Of a DNA stretch of 64,000 bases, positions 35,654-46,330 are shown in pieces (within the stretch, counting starts at the first letter, position 1; every line of letters begins with the position of its first letter). Source of the stretch: Eumeta japonica (Eukaryota > Arthropoda > Insecta > Lepidoptera > Psychidae); the NCBI GenBank assembly GCA_005406025.1, contig BGZK01001412.1, positions 62,001 to 126,000 of the forward strand, given 5' to 3'. A model generated the notes under the pieces. It ran no database searches. It was not told the DNA's origin and worked only from the letters and a program-made list of their open reading frames with translations. Position numbers and translations under genes: made by a program.

Positions 35654-37182
35654 AGTGAAACTAACTTTACGGATCTCAAAATAATTTAAAAAAATTAAAA
35701 ATCTGAAACGGTTGAACCATTATGTCATCCCTAAAACTTCCGCTCTGTTATTTATTGATGTCTTTTAGCGCCTTGAATTGTAAATATTTTGAGTTTTTGA
35801 GCGTAAAAATTTTATAGATTAACCAACCCTGCAGGGCATTTCTGAAACTTCTTATTACTTTCGAGTTCAAAATGTTCAAAAATAAAGAAGTAAAATATTG
35901 GGCTCATCACACTCAATAAATCAATTTTAGTACTATTTCAAGTTCTCCGAGCTCAAAAATATAGTTATTTAGCAGATCCGACGCTTTTTATATAGAAAAA
36001 AGTGACCGAATACCAAATATCAAGTATTTCACATGTTATTTCGAAAATCCATTTTTTATCGAACTTTTCGTTAACTTGTATCCAATTAAATGGCTATTAG
36101 AATAAATAGAAAATTAACACTTGCTTATGTGTTCGTTATCTGTCAATCGTCTCGAATCAATATTCAATTCGTCGGTTGAGCAATCGCAGTGGAAGAAGAA
36201 ATTCGAAACTCAGCGGAAGATTGTAGGCTACATCTTACTACATGTCAATGTCAAACTTCTAATCATTCATTTCCGCAAAATAATACCGTGTTCAATATAG
36301 TAAAAAAAGGAGTTCATAATTTAAGATCATACATGTAATGTATTTATGGTTTTAAAAATTTGTGAACATGAAAAAGTGTACGTAATGGAGTTCGTTGTAA
36401 TATTACCGTACGTGGTAAGCTACCAGTTTTATAAGTTAAAAAATATATTTCGTGGATTATAAAAATGGAATATAACACTTTAAAATACTTTAAATATTTA
36501 CGTCATAATCAATTAAGATTTCATGGTATTTCAAAATTACTGCAACTTTTTTTAATTAGCACTCACTCGTTAGACATTTGTGTTAAAGCAGTAATCATTA
36601 TTTAGTCAGTGTTACATAAATGAAATTGTTCTAATTTCGATATATGTTAGAGTCAATTTATACTGAATCCAATAATTCCTAGAGAAAATATTTGAGAATA
36701 GATTAATATTTCATTTGATTAAGAGATACACAGATAACATATACAATAAGATAATATAAATAATAGCACTTAGTCTTACAAATTATTTAGAGGGAAATGC
36801 AAATATAACAGGCAACAGTAGCAAAAGTGGCAATACACAAATGTAGAAAGAGATTATATCACTTTCATGACGGTAGGACATTTAATAAAAACTAGAGATT
36901 TCCTGAATATGTTGTTAAAAACTACTCTATATACTATACTACAAACTATTTTACATATTTTGATATATATATGTACATCAAAAGAAAACACTCGCGATTA
37001 CTTTTGTAGACGCATAATTACGAACAAAGATATTATTAGACAGTATCAGAGCCACCACGAAGTGAACTGCACGATTGACTAACTTTAAAAATACATTATA
37101 AATTTTCTGACGTTAAAAGTTAAATATTTTTTGCTGCTTTATTTTCTAAAAAATACGATTCAATTTCGTTTAATATACTAAG
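35654..37182. other. Intergenic DNA with an old dispersed repeat
   Basis: No gene is recognised. The segment 36115-36235 (around CGAATCAATATTCAATTC) resembles 54425-54535. Both appear to be diverged copies of one repeat. Confidence 0.45.
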
Positions 37183-37193
37183 TATAACCCAAA

Positions 37194-38815
37194 TAACCCA
37201 TAACGCCTTAGCGATCACCTCCTAGGGAAAGGCCTTATCATAGATGAACAGTTCGGCTTTCGCCCAGCCCATTCTTGTCCACAGCAAGTCCTCCGCTTAG
37301 TAGAGTATGTCTCGGAGGGCTTTGAAACCGAACGTAGCACCGTAGTTGTCTTCTTTGATGTAGCCAAGGCCTTCGATAGGGTATGGCACGCAGGTCTGAT
37401 TTATAAGTTATATTCTCTCCAAGTACCAGATCGCCTCATAATCACTATTCAAAATTATTTAGCAAACAGACATTTCACATTTAGGCATGAGCGCACTCAC
37501 TCGACAAGACGTCTTATCAGAGCAGGAGTTCCTCAAGGCTCCACCCTCTCTCCTCTGCTGTACTCCGCGTACACAAACGATGTACCGCGACCGTCGTCGT
37601 CTGGCGTCCAACTCGCGTTATTCGCGGACGATACCGCGCTCTTTACGGAAATAGGAATAGGAGCACCTGATTCACCCTCCTCCCCCTCCAGAGGGCCATT
37701 GACGAGCTAGGTCAATGGTTCCGGAAGTGGAGGATAGAAGTAAACCCCGACAAATCAGCAGCCATACAATTCAAGTATGGTAAGATTAGGAGTCGACTCA
37801 TTGTCGACAAAAACACTCCCAATCTTAAAATGTTGGATGCGATCATTCCGTGGCAACGGAACTACAAATACTTAGGAGTCACGCTCGATAAAAATCTACA
37901 CTTCCGAGATCATATCGAGCGTGTTAGAAATACTGCACTTTTCTACAAAGCAAGGCTCGGGGCCGTGCTCGGTAGAAAAAGTAAACTATCTAGACGTAAT
38001 AAACGTACCATATACAAAATGTGCATTAGGACGGTGATGACATACGCGTCTCCCGTCTTCGCTCACGCCGCTCCAAAAGCACTACATAGACTACAGGAAA
38101 TACAGAATAAATTCTGTAGAGCCGCAACGGATGCACATTGGTGTGTTCGTAATTCAATTCTCCATAGGGACTTAGAACTCCCACTATTTCCAAATATATG
38201 AAGGACGCATCGAAGCGATTCTTCGACATCGCGGGATCACATCCCAATGCGCTTTACGCGCGGCGGTTGACTATCAACCGCCGCATCCCATCCACCCTAT
38301 CCGTAGGCCACGAAACGTACTTACCGATCCACCTGACGCTCTTACAGCGGCAGTTGAAAGCCTTAATGACGTCAACGACACGCATGACTGACTTAGAGTA
38401 GGTCTATCCGTTAGTCAGGTCATCGACCTAAGCTCCCTTACTCCACCCGGCCGCCGCTAACCGCCTCCGGCCGGGCAGGAGGGAAGGGAACCGACCCGTG
38501 ACGGTTTCCTGCGACATCCTATGCCGAGACGACTTCCACCAGGCGTCGTCCATAGCGCATGTCACGCGCCGTCGGCACTCGCATGTGCCGTCCGGCCGCA
38601 CTCGGTGAAGCTATCAAAGTCGTCTGACTTGTCATCTGACTCGTCTCGACCGACTAAATAGCATAGCCGACCCAATTACTTCACTTTCAGGAGGAATTTT
38701 TTAGTGGGTTTCAGTCCCACACTACCCACGCGTACGGGCGCGAGGGTGTGCAGGATAGACATTTTTTACCACCTCCTCGTCGCAAGAGGGAAACAAAAAA
38801 AAAAAAAAATATATA
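37194..38815 (+). mobile_element. 5'-truncated Jockey-like LINE with target-site duplication
   Basis: This non-LTR retrotransposon copy keeps the second half of its reverse transcriptase, its C-terminus and its 3' UTR. TATAACCCAAA occurs at 37183-37193 and exactly again at 38816-38826, the expected target duplication. The left boundary lies within the reverse-transcriptase frame (first clear codon at 37204) and the right end is an A-run (38793-38808). The Jockey-like assignment rests on the GVPQGSTLSPLLY and FADDTALF motifs and on the C-terminal pattern. A related 3' end, inverted, lies at 45678-46098. Confidence 0.9.
37204..38401 (+). pseudogene. LINE reverse transcriptase (C-terminal half), frameshifted
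   Basis: It reads, in order, EQFGFRPAHSCPQQV, VVFFDVAKAFDRVWH (motif A), GVPQGSTLSPLLYSAYTNDV (motif B) and QLALFADDTALF (catalytic FADD near 37619-37640). A frameshift near 37665-37680 moves the frame; it then continues through LGVTLDKNLHFRDHI and TYASPVFAHAAPKALHRLQ to a stop near 38200, where a second frameshift leads into the last segment (MKDASKRFFDIAGSHPNAL, ending at 38401). The catalytic residues survive but the missing 5' half and two frameshifts make the copy inactive. Confidence 0.9.
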
Positions 38816-38826
38816 TATAACCCAAA

Positions 38827-40740
38827 AATTCAAAGTGAACTTTTTGTGCTTAGCGGCAACAAACGAACATGTACGGGACATATATATCCCGCGCACGTCC
38901 AATATACAGACTCGGCCGCGCGTTTAAAACGGACTCCGTCATGCGTTAAAAAAGTTAACAGCTACTGTCAAAAAAATTCTGTTTGGCAAATCGTTATTTA
39001 TTAAACAATTTCTTCATTGAATTGTTTTCAATTAAAATTTCTTAGTACTGTTATATAGCATAAAAAATAGACATATGCTCTAAGAAAATATATTGTAATA
39101 TAAAATCGAATAAGAAAAAACATATACGTCATTCGTTTTTTTTTTTTTTACAATAAAGATTAAGAAGACCCGGCAATTTTATATGAATTATGGGCCTAAT
39201 AATGATTATAAATGACAGTCATATGGGAAATAGGGGAACAAATTATGTAATAGAATTAAATATTTTTCAAAAGTTTTGAAACCCGGAGAACCATGATATA
39301 ATGAAATAACTTACACGTAGCATACTTTTTATTATAATAGCAATACTGATCGTTACATAGTGTTGCAGCATCAAAACAAAATTCAAGCTTTCACCAATCG
39401 CAACATTCCACACTTATCTAAACAATACAAATTGATCAAATCCAGTAAAACATTAATAACATTTTGTTTTCTAAAAAGCAATATTAAAACTGCTGTTTTT
39501 GGGTTATCGCTAGCTAAAGTAATAATGCACCTATTTTTTATTATGTCTATTTAAAATGCATTGAAATAAATCATTTAATAATAAATATTTGTTCGTTTTT
39601 TATCACTTGTATATTCATTGTTGTTTCCATAATCTGTGATTTTATATTAAAAATAAATTCTAACCGACCTAGTACAGTAATAGTCATAATATTAAACAAA
39701 CAATGGGTTCTGATAGTGAATCGTATCACCATCTATATGTTATTCTAAGCAGTTAAAAAGGGTAATCATATTATACAAAGGTACTCTGTGGCATATAAGC
39801 TGTGTAAGTAATGATTATAAATAGCGATTGTCAATACTGTCACCAGAAGTGACTTGAATACAAGACTTGTTAATGTTTTTACGTAAAATTGATAGTTAAG
39901 AAATAATTTCCCTGTCTCTAAAAATGTAAAAAGGCTCGCATTTTAATCATTTTAATACGTATCACTTTTCTACATATGTTATATTCACAGCCACGCGTAG
40001 ACCTATTTTGCCTGTTTCCTCTAATGAGTTCTAGCTACAACTACAGCTGAGTGAAAGTTTAAATTTTATTTGAGTTTAATATAAAAAAAATATTGGAGAA
40101 AACCATAATTAACTTTTGATATGAAACCCCATCTTTTCTTTTTGTAAATTTTCGAATTTAATTTTTAAGCTTTTTTATAAAAAAACTCCGCAATTTTGTC
40201 AACCTAACAACTTCTCTCCATATATCCACTATTATCAATTCTTAGTTTTGACACTACAGCTTATGAAATATATTTTGATGCCTGATGATCCATCCATAAT
40301 ATATATGTCAATTAGTACTGCATAAAAATTAATAAATTTCATTTAGAAGATTTTAGAGCTATTTCGATTGATTAAGAGGGATGCCTTTATGACAGGAATT
40401 GGCGCCTCAGTGATTGGCATTCTTGCTAAATTGTCAAATGTCAACGTATCCTCATATTTAAACCATATAAGTTAGGTATTTTGTTTTATCTTAGGCTAAA
40501 ATATTCTTATGTCATACAGTCGCTAACTAACTAAGACAAAAAAAAACATGTTGAGTTTAGTAATCACTCCCAGAATATGACCCAGCTAGATTAATCGAAA
40601 AAAGTTATCACAAAAGCAGAAACTTTGAAGATTGAGTGCTGAATCCCATAGTAAACAGAATGCAATATAAAAGGTTTGATAAATTTTAAACTGCGACATC
40701 GCGTGTATTTCATTAATGATAATTTCTTTAAATAAAAATA
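38827..40740. other. Intergenic DNA upstream of the STN1-like gene
   Basis: AT-rich, with no gene or transposon recognised. The promoter of the following gene should lie at its right end, but I see no clear core promoter motif. Confidence 0.5.
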
Positions 40741-41274
40741 ATGGATTCTTTACAACACAATCCCTTAAAGTTGTATATACAGGATATTTTCCGCGCCAAC
40801 AGGACCGCCAATAATAAGTACATTTACGAATTATTTGGTCTTACATTTAAAAATATAATGATTCATGGAATAGTCACTGCAATATGTAAAATAGATAGAG
40901 CTACTATTTCCTTTCAGATTTCAGACCCAACAGGCTCAGTCCAAGTGTATTATGATAGCAAGAAAGCAAACAATAGGATACCTGAAAAAGATCTGAAGGA
41001 TTTATTCCATGAATATGAAATGGTTTATAATACTAATAGCAAGAAAATACCAATTATGGAAACTTTAAAAGATGCTCTGCTAAATAAGGTATCAATTGAC
41101 TTTAAATTAGGTGATTATGTATATTTAATTGGTGACATATTCGTTGATACCGTGAAAAATACCAGAATGGTTGCGGCCTATGAATGCAATGTGACATCAT
41201 CCGAATGTGATATTGTATGGATAACTGAGCTGCAATATTTATATGAGAATTTCTATTTGTGGAATGTGAAATGA
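40741..41274 (+). CDS. STN1-like OB-fold protein (CST telomere complex subunit), single exon
   Basis: This 177-residue protein resembles STN1, which with CTC1 and TEN1 forms the CST complex that protects telomeric single-stranded DNA and recruits DNA polymerase alpha-primase. The match is to the STN1 N-terminal OB-fold: LKLYIQDI (9-16, cf. AKLYIRDI in vertebrates), the first OB strands HGIVTAICKIDRATISFQIS (42-61) and DPTGSVQVYYD (62-72), a helix-loop with acidic residues (about 80-115), GDYVYLIGDI (124-133) and a C-terminal WITELQYLYENFYLW (160-174) matching the helix that ends the fold. An in-frame TAA at 40729-40731 fixes the start, and AATAAA follows at 41431-41436. The C-terminal winged-helix domains of vertebrate STN1 are absent and I found no exon for them nearby. 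It could instead be a diverged RPA2-like or Verrocchio-like OB protein. Domain call strong, orthology moderate. Confidence 0.72.
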   Translation: MDSLQHNPLKLYIQDIFRANRTANNKYIYELFGLTFKNIMIHGIVTAICKIDRATISFQISDPTGSVQVYYDSKKANNRIPEKDLKDLFHEYEMVYNTNSKKIPIMETLKDALLNKVSIDFKLGDYVYLIGDIFVDTVKNTRMVAAYECNVTSSECDIVWITELQYLYENFYLWNVK

Positions 41275-41430
41275 GTATGTAAATTATTGATTATAAATTT
41301 TTTTACCCAAAGTTACAAGACTAATCCATGTTTTGAAATTGATGTGGTGTTTCTACATTAAACATATGCAAAAAGTTAGTTTAATTTCTTGTGTATCTGT
41401 TTCTCATATGTGTTAATATTTTACCCTATT

Positions 41431-41436
41431 AATAAA
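41431..41436 (+). promoter_or_regulatory. Polyadenylation signal of the STN1-like gene
   Basis: AATAAA lies 157 bases after the stop codon, supporting a terminal position for that exon and so a short protein. Confidence 0.55.
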
Positions 41437-44400
41437 ATGGTATTAAAATTGAACATGCTTGTAAAGTTGATAACTAAGATTGGCAGAAAAACAAGTTAAA
41501 AAGGTTGTTTTATGCTTGCTATACTTATTGCAGTACTAAAATGCTGAGCACAATTATTACTATTAATAAATTATTTTTTTAGATTAGAGATTTTGTATTT
41601 TACTTTAAGTACTTTAACGTACCTTAATGGATTTTTTTCTGGAATTTCTATTTTTTTATTTATAACTGTATTTACCTTCCAAATATTAAGGAATAATACA
41701 ATAAAAGTACACTTAGGTCAGATCCTAAACCTTTATGAAAGTTTGATGAAGGACTTATTCCCTTCTAATACTTTTTTATTGATTATGCAAAAAATTATTA
41801 CAAAAATATCTACAAGTAGGTTATTTAATGTTCCTCGAAAAGAATAATAATTGATATTGTATAATAGGACATGTTTTTTTAATATAAGAATGAATTTTCT
41901 TAATTAGATGTTATGTAATGACCATAAGCCATTGAATTGGAATATACAAAAAAAATAAAAAAAATTCAGTAATACTAATAGGATTGAAAACAGTAGCTTC
42001 AATGTTTTTAGTAGATTTCATAAAAATCTAACTATAATATTTGTCCTCATGATACAACTATTGAAAAATTTTGCTGTTTTCTGACTTAATTCGACGAGCT
42101 GAGTCAGAAAATACATATGGTTCAAAAGTTTATATATGTATGTATCTGTGGGGTTGTCAGCATGATAGCGTCTACAATTCTTTAGAGATCTTAATCAAAC
42201 TCAACATACATGCTCTACGGACGATTACAAAGGTCGAGTTCATATTTGAGCCAAATATGTCAACTAGTTTAGATAATACAGCATTTTAAAAATTTCAAAA
42301 TCCCAAAATTACATATTTCATATGAAAAACGTATGAAAATAAAATGAAATCTACTTCCATTTCGGTCGAATGGCTTTTTTTTGTATATGTAATAAGCAAT
42401 ATATAATTAGCGTATGATTCCTAGGCAAAAAGTATTGCATTTATGAGAATCATAATTTTTCAGTATTAAGTATTTTTAGTCTTGCCGTATAATAAAATAA
42501 ACAATTAATATGATTATACCTCTATCAAAAATATTTAATTAAAATTATATAAATATAGTTGCTATGATGTCAAGAGAACTAATGGCTAAAGAATGGTTTG
42601 GACAGAGAATAACTTTTATTAAGAGTTTGATGGAAAGACCATTACAAAAGTAGATGTTAATAGTATACACTAAAAAATTCTGTAATATAATTGTACCATA
42701 TCACAGGAAAACCCCAACAATGGCTCTTTTCACTATATTTTTATTGATTTAAAGCTTGTCTACTATATACCATGAGTAAGAAAATACATGTTGTATTCAT
42801 AGAATATAACTTTCGCACAGAGTTTAGTTTTTAGACTTTGCAATATGTACTTATGAGAAATGTAGGACTCACACTTATGTTCAATATATGATGATTCTTA
42901 TCAAAGTAGATTCTGTCTATTCAGACATTCTGTTCTAAGTAAACTTATTCATCGATCAATTCTACTTGGAATTTTCAGATATCACCATATTAGGTACAAT
43001 GAGCACTTTTGACATACTTAATTTATGTGAAATACTTTAATATATTAATTCTATTTGGTGAGAAATTTGCTGAGGTCTCTAAACATATCATTGAGATCAT
43101 TTGGTATTTCCACCAATATATTTTGGTCATCAGAAAATTCAAGATGAGTTATGTATTCCATTGCATTAGCATTGATGCCATATTCTTGGAATTAAAATTT
43201 TTGAAAACTAAGCTGTAGTATTTTGAAAATGTAATATGATGATATCTTGTAAATCGAAGGTGTGTCGAGCATGGTAGTATAACTGCCTTATATTAAAATA
43301 ATTTGAATATATGAGTGGAAAGTTTTATGTATGTATCAAATTCCTAAATGAATAACACTTTTATATGAGTAGAAGGTGTCATTTACATAATAAATCCGTA
43401 TGTCCACTTTCATGCATTTATTCAATTATCAAACAGTATTCATTCAGAATCGTTCAGGTCTATAAGCAACTTCAACGCCCACTGATGACAAAGTAAAGAT
43501 TATGTATAACAATATATCAAAAGCCATACATGCCTAAGTATGTACATAAGTCAACCCATAGAAGACTTCAAGCCGACACTAGAAAAACGAGATAATGGTA
43601 AGCTAAAAATGGAGCAATTTGAAATTGGGCAACAACACCCAAGAGATAGTGACTGACCGATTTTTTGGAGAAAAAGGGGCTCTTCATAATCACCTTCATG
43701 AAACTGTGCTTCACAGGAAATTAACTTGGATTAGCTGTGATGGTTTCAAAACCATATGAAATAGATTTTATTATGACAATGAAGTGGCCAATTTTTATAT
43801 CCAATGACGTCTCAGTGATCATTTATATAAAAAGTAGTTGTAATTACCACATGGTTCGAGGCATATTGAATATATATATATGTCTCAAGTCCAAAAGGTC
43901 TCGTCTGATAGAATTTACGTAACGTCCAGCAATCGCCAAAATTCGAAGCTCTGAAAGTTTAAAGCATTGAAATTCGCTTAAAATGCCTAGCAAAATACGA
44001 AACTGTGGTTAGTGCAAAGACAGTTTTCCTAAACTGTCTGTGCACTAATCTAGTTTCCTAACTAGATACAATCAGATCAAAGTTCTGTAATGTCTAACCA
44101 AATAGAAATTAAAAACTGTATTACAATTGGAACTTCAAACAAAAAATGCAAACTTGCAGATTACATTCCTCAACTGACATGTCCGATCAAAGACGTTTAC
44201 ATAAACAAATTTGGAAACCCATTTGAAAATTGAAGGAAGAGGCTTAAGGTGATTCGAAACGATTACAAGAAACTAACGTGGCGAGAGATGGCGCTGTTCG
44301 CCTGTTACAGAAATATATTAAATTTTATCATAAATACTAAATTGCAATCAAACAAGTTTCGCGAAAAGCTATTACTTATTGTATACATGACACAATTTAT

Positions 44401-44929
44401 TCTAAAATTGTGGTATAATTAGAATAATACAGTAAACTTTTATTTGCCTTTCAAACCTTTAATTTTTTGCTATTGAACACAAATACACGTCTGGGATTAC
44501 TAAAATTGGTGGATTTTTCAGAAAAGAGTGGCTTTACGAATAGGCCATACCCTTTTAAATTGAGACAAATTCAATGAACACAACATTTTACCAGGGTACC
44601 ATATAACCAGTATTATCTTAATTTTTACACATTATTTGACCATTAACATAGTCAAAATAAAAAAATATGACATTTTTATTTCAATTAAATAACAACTGTC
44701 AATTATTAAATTCTTTATGTCGTTAACCGTCAAATGATTGTAACTATTAATAAAAAAAATACAAAAATAAAAATCCGTAAGTCAACAATAAAAATTATTG
44801 TTGTTTTTTAACTAACAAAATACCGTCAAACGTTCATTTTTAATTAACATAAACTGACAAACGATTGTCCAATGACTTAGCGTAAAAAAAAATTAAAGGT
44901 AATTTGGAGAGGTCAACTTAACAAAGCTT
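41437..44929. other. Intergenic DNA
   Basis: AT-rich, with no gene recognised. The frame at about 41593-41847 follows an acceptor-like TTTTTTTAG, but its product is hydrophobic low-complexity sequence and does not resemble an STN1 C-terminus. A near-perfect hairpin is listed at 44009-44048. Confidence 0.45.
44009..44048. repeat. Near-perfect hairpin with 4-base loop
   Basis: The arms TTAGTGCAAAGACAGTTT (44009-44026) and AAACTGTCTGTGCACTAA (44031-44048) pair with one mismatch. Pairing continues outward imperfectly (GAAACTGTGG with CTAGTTTC), giving a stem of about 26 bp. Confidence 0.75.
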
Positions 44930-45490
44930 ACATACGAGGGGGCATGGCCATGCATTTCACATATTTTCCGATTTAGCGTTCGTTCGCAGATCTTCCACAG
45001 CCCTTTTATTGCGGATGCAAGTGCGGGACGGAGGACTTATGTTGCCTCATGCCCGGGCGTCTTCTCGTCGGGGATACGACCCCGACAATCCAGTGGTCAT
45101 GACCCCATTTCAGGGGTCCAAACTTGAAGAATTCCCGAGCCAACCGGAGATCAAGAGGAGTTGTCAGTAGGTACACCATCATCCTCGACCGTCACGGCCG
45201 TCTCTGGGAGTGTTGGAGAAGTGGTGGGTCGTCGCTCCGTCCGGACCGGAGAAACTCGACGATGGAGAACCTTAACGGTACGGGAAAACTACGACGATCA
45301 CTCACTTCTGACAGCCCTCCGAATTAGCGCCACATACGCTTGGTACACCGATTCGCGGCCGTACCGTATAGACTGCCCCAGATCACGGCTTTTCATCGGT
45401 CCTCCCGTCAAAACACAATTTAGTGTGCAGTTCATATGTGTATCACAACACAATAAAACAAAGTACACACAAGAAATATTTCAATAAATA
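44930..45490. repeat. GC-rich dispersed repeat, long copy
   Basis: This block is much richer in G and C than its flanks. Its ends (GGGGCATGGCCATGCAT near 44938; GCGCCACATACGCTTGGTAC near 45328, then CCGATTCGCGG) recur in the same order at 46174-46325, where the intervening ~380 bp are missing. Frames at 45124-45487 are Ser/Arg-rich and unlike any protein I know. It could be part of a retrotransposon. Confidence 0.5.
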
Positions 45491-45677
45491 AATTAGTATG
45501 CGCAAACAAACATTAGAAATAAACTGTAACGGCGATTTCAGCTATTGCCGCGTAAGCCTGCACCTCGGATTTCTTTCACAATCGCCTTGAAGAATGGATT
45601 TCTTGGACAGGGTTTTCAGACGATCAAACCTCTTTATTACAACCTTTATCATGCGTGGCAGTCGAAGTAAAACTGCG

Positions 45678-46098
45678 ATTTTTTTTTTGTTTCCCTCTTG
45701 CGGCGAGGAAGTAAAAAATGTCTATCACGCACACCCTTGCGCCCGTACGCGTGGGTAATGTGGGGCTGAAACCCACTAAAAAAGTCCCCCTGAGGATGAA
45801 ATCGGTGGGTCGGCTATGCTATGTAGTCAAACTATGAGTCGGGCGACCAGTCGGATGACTATGATAGCTTCACCGAGCGCGGCAGGACGACACATGTGAG
45901 TGCCGACGGCGCGTGACATGCACTATGGACGACGCTTGAAGGGAGTCGTCTCGGCATAGGAAGTCACCGGAAACCGTCACGGGTCGGTTTCCTTTCCTCC
46001 TGCCCGGCCGGAGGCGGTTAGCGGCGGCCGGGTGGCGTAAGGGAGCTTAGGTCGATGACCTAACTAACGGATAGACCTATTCTAAGTCAGTCATGCGA
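45678..46098 (-). mobile_element. Inverted 3' end of the Jockey-like LINE
   Basis: Read on the minus strand, this matches the 3' UTR of the 37194-38815 LINE from the end of its coding region (CATGACTGACTTAG) to the A-tail (T-run at 45680-45689). Shared stretches include CGGCCGGGCAGGA, GACGGTTTCC and CCGCGCTCGGTGAAGC-type sequence, with scattered substitutions. Only about 420 bp remain, a strong 5' truncation. TGCGA occurs at both junctions and may be a short target duplication. Confidence 0.85.
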
Positions 46099-46159
46099 CG
46101 AATGCACCAATCCCGGTACAATTTATAAATGGCGCATCCGCCTGCACATATGAGTTGCA

Positions 46160-46330
46160 TATATTTTAATTGAGGGGGTGTGGCCATGCTCTGCATTTTT
46201 CATGGATGAGCACCACATACGCTCGATACACCGACTCGGGGTTGTACGCTAACGACCGCAGCAGTTCACGGCCTATGATTGGTCCCGCTAAGTCACAATT
46301 TCATATACAACTCATTTGCACATCACAATA
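46160..46330. repeat. GC-rich dispersed repeat, short copy
   Basis: GGGGGTGTGGCCATGCT, then GCACCACATACGCTCGATAC and CACCGACTCGGGG, repeat the two ends of 44930-45490 in the same orientation. The inverted LINE tail lies between the copies. Confidence 0.5.

Noticed and set aside
41593..41847. A second STN1 exon after the STN1-like gene
   Set aside because: The product is hydrophobic, does not resemble winged-helix sequence, and lies beyond the poly(A) signal.
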